Below, in pieces: positions 60,600 to 64,000 of a stretch of DNA of 64,000 bases. A program made the translations under genes and the position numbers. The notes under the pieces were generated by a model. It was not told the DNA's origin and searched no databases. It was given only the letters and a program-made list of their open reading frames with translations. Source of the stretch: Nocardioides limicola. GTDB lineage: Bacteria; Actinomycetota; Actinomycetes; Propionibacteriales; Nocardioidaceae. Numbering within the stretch: position 1 is the first letter of the stretch; each line of letters opens with the position of its first letter. The stretch is from NCBI RefSeq assembly GCF_016827675.1, contig NZ_JAERJA010000003.1:186001-250000 (forward strand). The letters run 5' to 3'.

Positions 60600-61457
60600 T
60601 CAGCCGGAGAAGGCTTCGGTGCCGGGCACCAGCTGCAGTCCGCCGATGCCGGAGTGCTGCTGGGCGTAGCCGAGCTCGCGGGCCAGGTCGCCGACACCGT
60701 TGGAGCCGGCCAGCGGAGCGAGCGCCAGCGTGGAGAGGGTGCCCAACGCCCGGCCCGAGGAGTCCAGGAAGGCCGAGCCGGAGTCTCCGGGGACGCCCGG
60801 GGAGAAGGTGTAGACCGAGTGGTTCCAGCCGTCGCCGCTGGTGCCGAGGCTGATGCCCTGCTTCGGCGACAGCGGGGTCAGCCCCAGCCGCAGGCTGGAG
60901 TTGCCGTAGGAGTAGACGGACTCACCGGCGGCGGTGCCGGTGGTGTTCAACCCCACGGGTCCACCCCAGAACGGGATCGTCGGGTTGACCTTGCCCAGGT
61001 CGGCGTTGTCCACCTTGACCAGGGCGAAGTCGTTGTAGGCACATGCGTTCGGGTCGGTCTCCCCGGTCTGGTTCATGGCCATCCAGCTGGAGTAGGCCAG
61101 GGTGCCGCCGCCGACCCGGGCACCCGAACTCAGCAGCGAACCGCCGGTGCGGAACTCGACCGGGGTGCCGAGCGGCAGGCTGCTGGCCAGGCAGCCGTTG
61201 GTGTCGGTCGCGGCGCCGGTGCCGGCACAGTGCGCGGCGAAGCCGACGTAGGTGCTGCCCACGGCGTCGGTGAAGACGAAGTTGGCCGTGCACTGGCCTC
61301 CGGAGGTGTACATCTGGACGCCGGGTGTGATGGTCGCCGAGGAGCTCGGCGCCCAATCGGTGCGCGGCGCCGCCTGGGCTGGGGCAGCCGCCACCAGACC
61401 GAGGGAGGCGGTCAGCACCAGGCTGCCAAGGGTGGACGCGAGAACACGCAAGGACAT
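60600..61457 (-). CDS. Secreted chymotrypsin-like (S1) serine protease
   Basis: A 285-residue secreted protein with a clear signal peptide (residues 1-29, cleavage after AQA). The trypsin-like triad is visible: His76 in GFAAHCAG, Asp143 in YNDFALVKVD, and Ser226 in GVPGDSGSAF. Cysteine pairs suggest disulfides (Cys56/Cys77, Cys89/Cys139). It acts outside the cell; the substrate is unknown. It is transcribed alone, convergent with the glycosidase gene. Confidence 0.87.
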   Translation of the reverse strand: MSLRVLASTLGSLVLTASLGLVAAAPAQAAPRTDWAPSSSATITPGVQMYTSGGQCTANFVFTDAVGSTYVGFAAHCAGTGAATDTNGCLASSLPLGTPVEFRTGGSLLSSGARVGGGTLAYSSWMAMNQTGETDPNACAYNDFALVKVDNADLGKVNPTIPFWGGPVGLNTTGTAAGESVYSYGNSSLRLGLTPLSPKQGISLGTSGDGWNHSVYTFSPGVPGDSGSAFLDSSGRALGTLSTLALAPLAGSNGVGDLARELGYAQQHSGIGGLQLVPGTEAFSG

Positions 61458-61534
61458 AGGACCCTCCAGAGCGGGACGTTGGACTGGGTCCCTTCAACCT
61501 AGTACGTGTTCCACCCAGGGGCAATGGCGGTCTG

Positions 61535-62734
61535 TCAGTACGACGGCTGGCTGGGGTCGATCTGGTTCACCCAGGCCACCACGCCACCGCCGACGTGCAC
61601 CGCGTCGGCGTACCCGGCGCCCTTGACGATGGCCAGGCACTCGGCCGACCGGACGCCGGACTTGCAGTGCAGCACCAACTGCTTGTCCGAGGGCAACTGC
61701 TCCAGCGCCGCTCCGCTGAGGAACTCGCCCTTGGGGATCAGCACCGAGCCGGGGATCTGGTTGATCTCGTACTCGTTCGGTTCCCGGACGTCGACCAGCA
61801 CGAAGTCCCGGCTGCCCTCCTCGCGCTCCTTGAGCATCGAGGCCAACTGGGTGACCGAGATGGTCGCGTCGGCGGCGGCGTCGGCCGCCTCCTCGGAGAC
61901 CGCACCGCAGAAGTACTCGTAGTCGATCAGGCCGGTGACGGTCGCCTGCTCCCCGCAGAGGTCGCACTTGGGGTCCTTGCGGACCTTGAGCTTGCGGTAC
62001 TCCATCTCGAGTGCGTCGTAGATCATCAGCTTGCCGACCAGCGGGTCGCCGATGCCGGTGAGGAGCTTGATCGCCTCGTTGACCTGGATCGAGCCGATGG
62101 ACGCGCACAGCACTCCGAGCACGCCGCCCTCGGCGCAGGACGGCACCATGCCGGGCGGCGGGGGCTCCGGGTAGAGGCACCGGTAGCAGGGCGCGTCATC
62201 GGTCAGCGTCGGCGCGAAGACGGATGCCTGGCCGTCGAAGCGGTAGATGGAGCCCCACACGTACGGAATGCCCAGGAAGTACGCCGCGTCGTTGACCATG
62301 TAGCGGGTGGCGAAGTTGTCGGTGCCGTCGACGATCAGGTCGTAGCCCTTGAAGACCTCGAAGACGTTGTCGTTGTCCAGGCGCTCGCCGTGCACGATGA
62401 CGTTGACCAGCGGGTTCACCTCGGCGACCGACTCCTTGGCCGAGATCGCCTTCGGTCGACCCACGTCGGACTGACCGTGGATGATCTGGCGCTGCAGGTT
62501 GGACTCGTCGACCTCGTCGAACTCGACGATGCCGAGGGTGCCCACTCCGGCCGCGGCGAGGTAGAGCAGCGCCGGACTGCCCAGGCCTCCGGCCCCGATG
62601 ACCAGCACCTTGGCGTTCTTCAGCCGCTTCTGCCCGCTCATCCCCACGTCGGGGATGATCAGATGACGGCTGTAACGGCGTACCTCGTCGACGGTCAGCT
62701 CGGCTGCCGGCTCCACGAGCGGCGGAAGGGACAC
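61535..62734 (-). CDS. moeZ: MoeZ sulfur-carrier adenylyltransferase/sulfurtransferase
   Basis: A 399-residue fusion. The N-terminal ThiF/MoeB E1-like domain has GAGGLGSPALLYLAAAGVGT and DESNLQRQIIHG, with zinc pairs CYRC and CDLC. The C-terminal rhodanese domain has the active loop LHCKSGVRSAE. It adenylates and thiolates small sulfur-carrier proteins (MoaD, CysO and similar). Matches Rv3206c in position and architecture. In this genome it may supply MoaE/MoaD at 41 kb. Confidence 0.95.
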   Translation of the reverse strand: MSLPPLVEPAAELTVDEVRRYSRHLIIPDVGMSGQKRLKNAKVLVIGAGGLGSPALLYLAAAGVGTLGIVEFDEVDESNLQRQIIHGQSDVGRPKAISAKESVAEVNPLVNVIVHGERLDNDNVFEVFKGYDLIVDGTDNFATRYMVNDAAYFLGIPYVWGSIYRFDGQASVFAPTLTDDAPCYRCLYPEPPPPGMVPSCAEGGVLGVLCASIGSIQVNEAIKLLTGIGDPLVGKLMIYDALEMEYRKLKVRKDPKCDLCGEQATVTGLIDYEYFCGAVSEEAADAAADATISVTQLASMLKEREEGSRDFVLVDVREPNEYEINQIPGSVLIPKGEFLSGAALEQLPSDKQLVLHCKSGVRSAECLAIVKGAGYADAVHVGGGVVAWVNQIDPSQPSY

Positions 62735-62887
62735 TGCTACTCCTCGTACTGGTCAAATGGGCGTCGTGCAGGCAACACACGGACGCGGCCCATTGTTCCT
62801 CGCCGGACAACCGGGGTGCCCCGCCAGCCCGACATCCGGACCCCAGTAGGCTGCGCATCGGACACAATGAACTTGGAGGTGACGTCG

Positions 62888-63526
62888 GTGAGCGTTGGCG
62901 GCTTCGGTGCGAATCTGCGACCGCGCGGTGGACGACTGCCGCGCCGCGAACGCCGCGTCCAACTCCTCAAGTCCGCACTCGAGGTGTTCGTGGCCCAGGG
63001 CTACCACGCGGCGGCCATGGACGACATCGCCGAGCGAGCCGGGGTCTCCAAGCCGGTGCTCTACCAGCACTTCCCCGGCAAGCTGGAGCTCTACCTGGCG
63101 CTGCTGGACGCCTCCTGCGACACCATCATCGACAACTGCCGAGCCGCCCTCGACGCCACCGACGACAACAAGCTCCGGGTCGAGGCCGCCGTCGCTGCGT
63201 TCTACTCCTACGTCGCCGAGGAGACCGGCGCCTTCCGGCTGGTCTTCGAGTCCGACCTGACCAGCGAGCCCGCGGTCCGCGAGCACGTGGAACGGGTCAC
63301 CACCGAGTGCGCGGACCTGATCGGGCACGTCATCGCCGACGACACCGGTCTGCCCACCGACATGGCCCGGCTGCTCGCCGTCTCGCTGGTCGGGATGGCC
63401 CAGGTCTCGGCCCGCTACTGGCTGACCGAGACCGCCGGCATCCCCCGCGAGAGCGCGGCCGCGCTGGTCGCCGGACTCGCCTGGCGAGGGATCGCCGGCT
63501 ACCCGCTCAGCGACGAGATCGGCTGA
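62888..63526 (+). CDS. TetR-family transcriptional regulator (Rv3208-like)
   Basis: A 212-residue TetR protein. The helix-turn-helix is MDDIAERAGVSKPVLYQHFP, preceded by the basic PRRERRVQLLKSALEVF. The C-terminal ligand domain follows. The GTG at 62888 has GGAGG at eight bases and is preferred to an ATG at 62867. A TAGGCT at 62847 may be its -10. Divergent from moeZ. The ligand is unknown. Confidence 0.88.
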   Translation: MSVGGFGANLRPRGGRLPRRERRVQLLKSALEVFVAQGYHAAAMDDIAERAGVSKPVLYQHFPGKLELYLALLDASCDTIIDNCRAALDATDDNKLRVEAAVAAFYSYVAEETGAFRLVFESDLTSEPAVREHVERVTTECADLIGHVIADDTGLPTDMARLLAVSLVGMAQVSARYWLTETAGIPRESAAALVAGLAWRGIAGYPLSDEIG

Positions 63527-63653
63527 GAGGTGCGCCCTGCGGGGTGCTGACACCGCGCCCACGGGCGAGCCCGCGGCGTCGTGATTCCAGACCGCGTGCC
63601 AGAATCGTCACGCCGCTGCCAAGAACTGGCCGGCACTGAGTGAAGGAGCACCT

Positions 63654-63875
63654 GTGGAGGTCAAGATCGGCGTCCAGAACGCCGCCCGCGAACTCACCGT
63701 CGACGTGGCGGCCGAGGCGGACGAGGTGGCCGCCCTGGTGTCCGCCGCCGTCGAGTCCGGGGGCGTCCTCGCCCTCACCGACGTGAAGGGGCGACGGACG
63801 ATGGTGCCCGCCGCGAAGCTGGCCTATGTCGAGATCGGCAGCAGCACCGTCGGCACTGTCGGCTTCCGCAGCTGA
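63654..63875 (+). CDS. DUF3107 family protein (TB9.4-like)
   Basis: A 73-residue protein: MEVKIGVQNAARELTVDVAA at the start and KLAYVEIGSSTVGTVGF at the end are diagnostic of DUF3107. GTG start at 63654 with AAGGAG upstream. The function is unknown; its fixed position after the TetR gene matches Rv3208A. The interval 63527-63653 contains no gene. Confidence 0.9.
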   Translation: MEVKIGVQNAARELTVDVAAEADEVAALVSAAVESGGVLALTDVKGRRTMVPAAKLAYVEIGSSTVGTVGFRS

Positions 63876-63888
63876 ATCCCCGGGCTCC

Positions 63889-64000
63889 TCAGGAGTCCAG
63901 GCCGAGCTGGGCCATCCGGTCCGCGTGCCGCTCGGTGATCCGGGCCAGCAGTTGCCCGATCGCGACCAGATCCATCCCCGGGGTGTCGGCGCCGGCGAGC
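63889..64000 (-). CDS. C-terminal end of a gene running off the window (Rv3210c-like position)
   Basis: The minus strand is open from the window edge to a TGA at 63891-63889. The 36 visible residues include DLVAIGQLLARITERHADRM and end AQLGLDS. This helical tail and its position beside DUF3107 fit the ferritin-fold conserved protein found there in mycobacteria and relatives. Only the end is present, so the call is by synteny. Confidence 0.6.
   Translation of the reverse strand, partial: LAGADTPGMDLVAIGQLLARITERHADRMAQLGLDS

Overview
The window is high-GC DNA with strong G/C third-position bias, GTG and probable leaderless starts, and a gene order from 36 to 64 kb that I recognise as the Mycobacterium tuberculosis Rv3193c-Rv3210c neighbourhood (UPF0182, PDZ/Lon-like protease, DUF2342, whiB7, uvrD2, nudC, adnB/adnA, moeZ, TetR, DUF3107). 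Together with a PPA1309-family gene this suggests a soil-type actinobacterium of the Propionibacteriales, most likely Nocardioides or a relative. The genus is inference.

Region 1 (1-23.7 kb) is a glycine betaine / one-carbon catabolic locus built from three divergently transcribed blocks. Leftward from 11.5 kb runs a tightly packed operon: Rieske monooxygenase and reductase (gbcA, gbcB), formaldehyde dehydrogenase (fdhA), serine hydroxymethyltransferase (glyA), heterotetrameric sarcosine oxidase (soxB, soxD, soxA, soxG) and serine dehydratase (sdaA). Rightward from 19.4 kb lie a dimethylglycine dehydrogenase-type flavoprotein and its ETF (etfB, etfA). Between them sits a complete corrinoid methyl-transfer module: a non-pyrrolysine MttB/MtgB-type methyltransferase, a corrinoid protein, a pterin-binding methyltransferase, a RACo-type reactivator, a DUF1638 protein and a MetF-type reductase, plus purU. 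The layout implies glycine betaine -> dimethylglycine (by O2-dependent Rieske chemistry and/or by corrinoid methyl transfer) -> sarcosine -> glycine -> serine -> pyruvate. Methyl groups would enter the folate pool or leave as formate. A TTGC-N7-GCAA-like palindrome recurs at all three divergent promoter regions, so the two chemistries are probably one regulon. No transcription factor or betaine transporter gene is present in the block.

Region 2 (23.8-27.1 kb) is a three-gene sulfur-type operon: a persulfide dioxygenase-like MBL protein with two rhodanese domains, an MFS transporter and an ArsR-rhodanese fusion regulator. Region 3 (27.3-33.7 kb) holds membrane desaturase systems: a separate desaturase + reductase pair, a single-chain desaturase-reductase-ferredoxin fusion, a decayed SDR gene and a PucR-type regulator. 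Region 4 (33.7-36.1 kb) looks accessory: an SDR fragment, an SGNH hydrolase and five very small genes ending at an initiator tRNA-Met.

Region 5 (36.2-64 kb) is the conserved actinobacterial core block. It carries UPF0182, PPA1309, a YlbL-like protease, MoaE, a DUF2342 protein, a NUDIX protein, a YgjP-type metallopeptidase, a PHP protein, an enoyl-CoA hydratase, a zinc-ribbon protein, an orphan cyclodehydratase-like protein, a whiB7 gene with a classical attenuated leader, UvrD2, NudC, a RIO-like kinase, AdnAB, secreted proteins, MoeZ, TetR, DUF3107 and the end of a further gene. Three different short tandem repeats lie within about 460 bp around the uvrD2/nudC junction.
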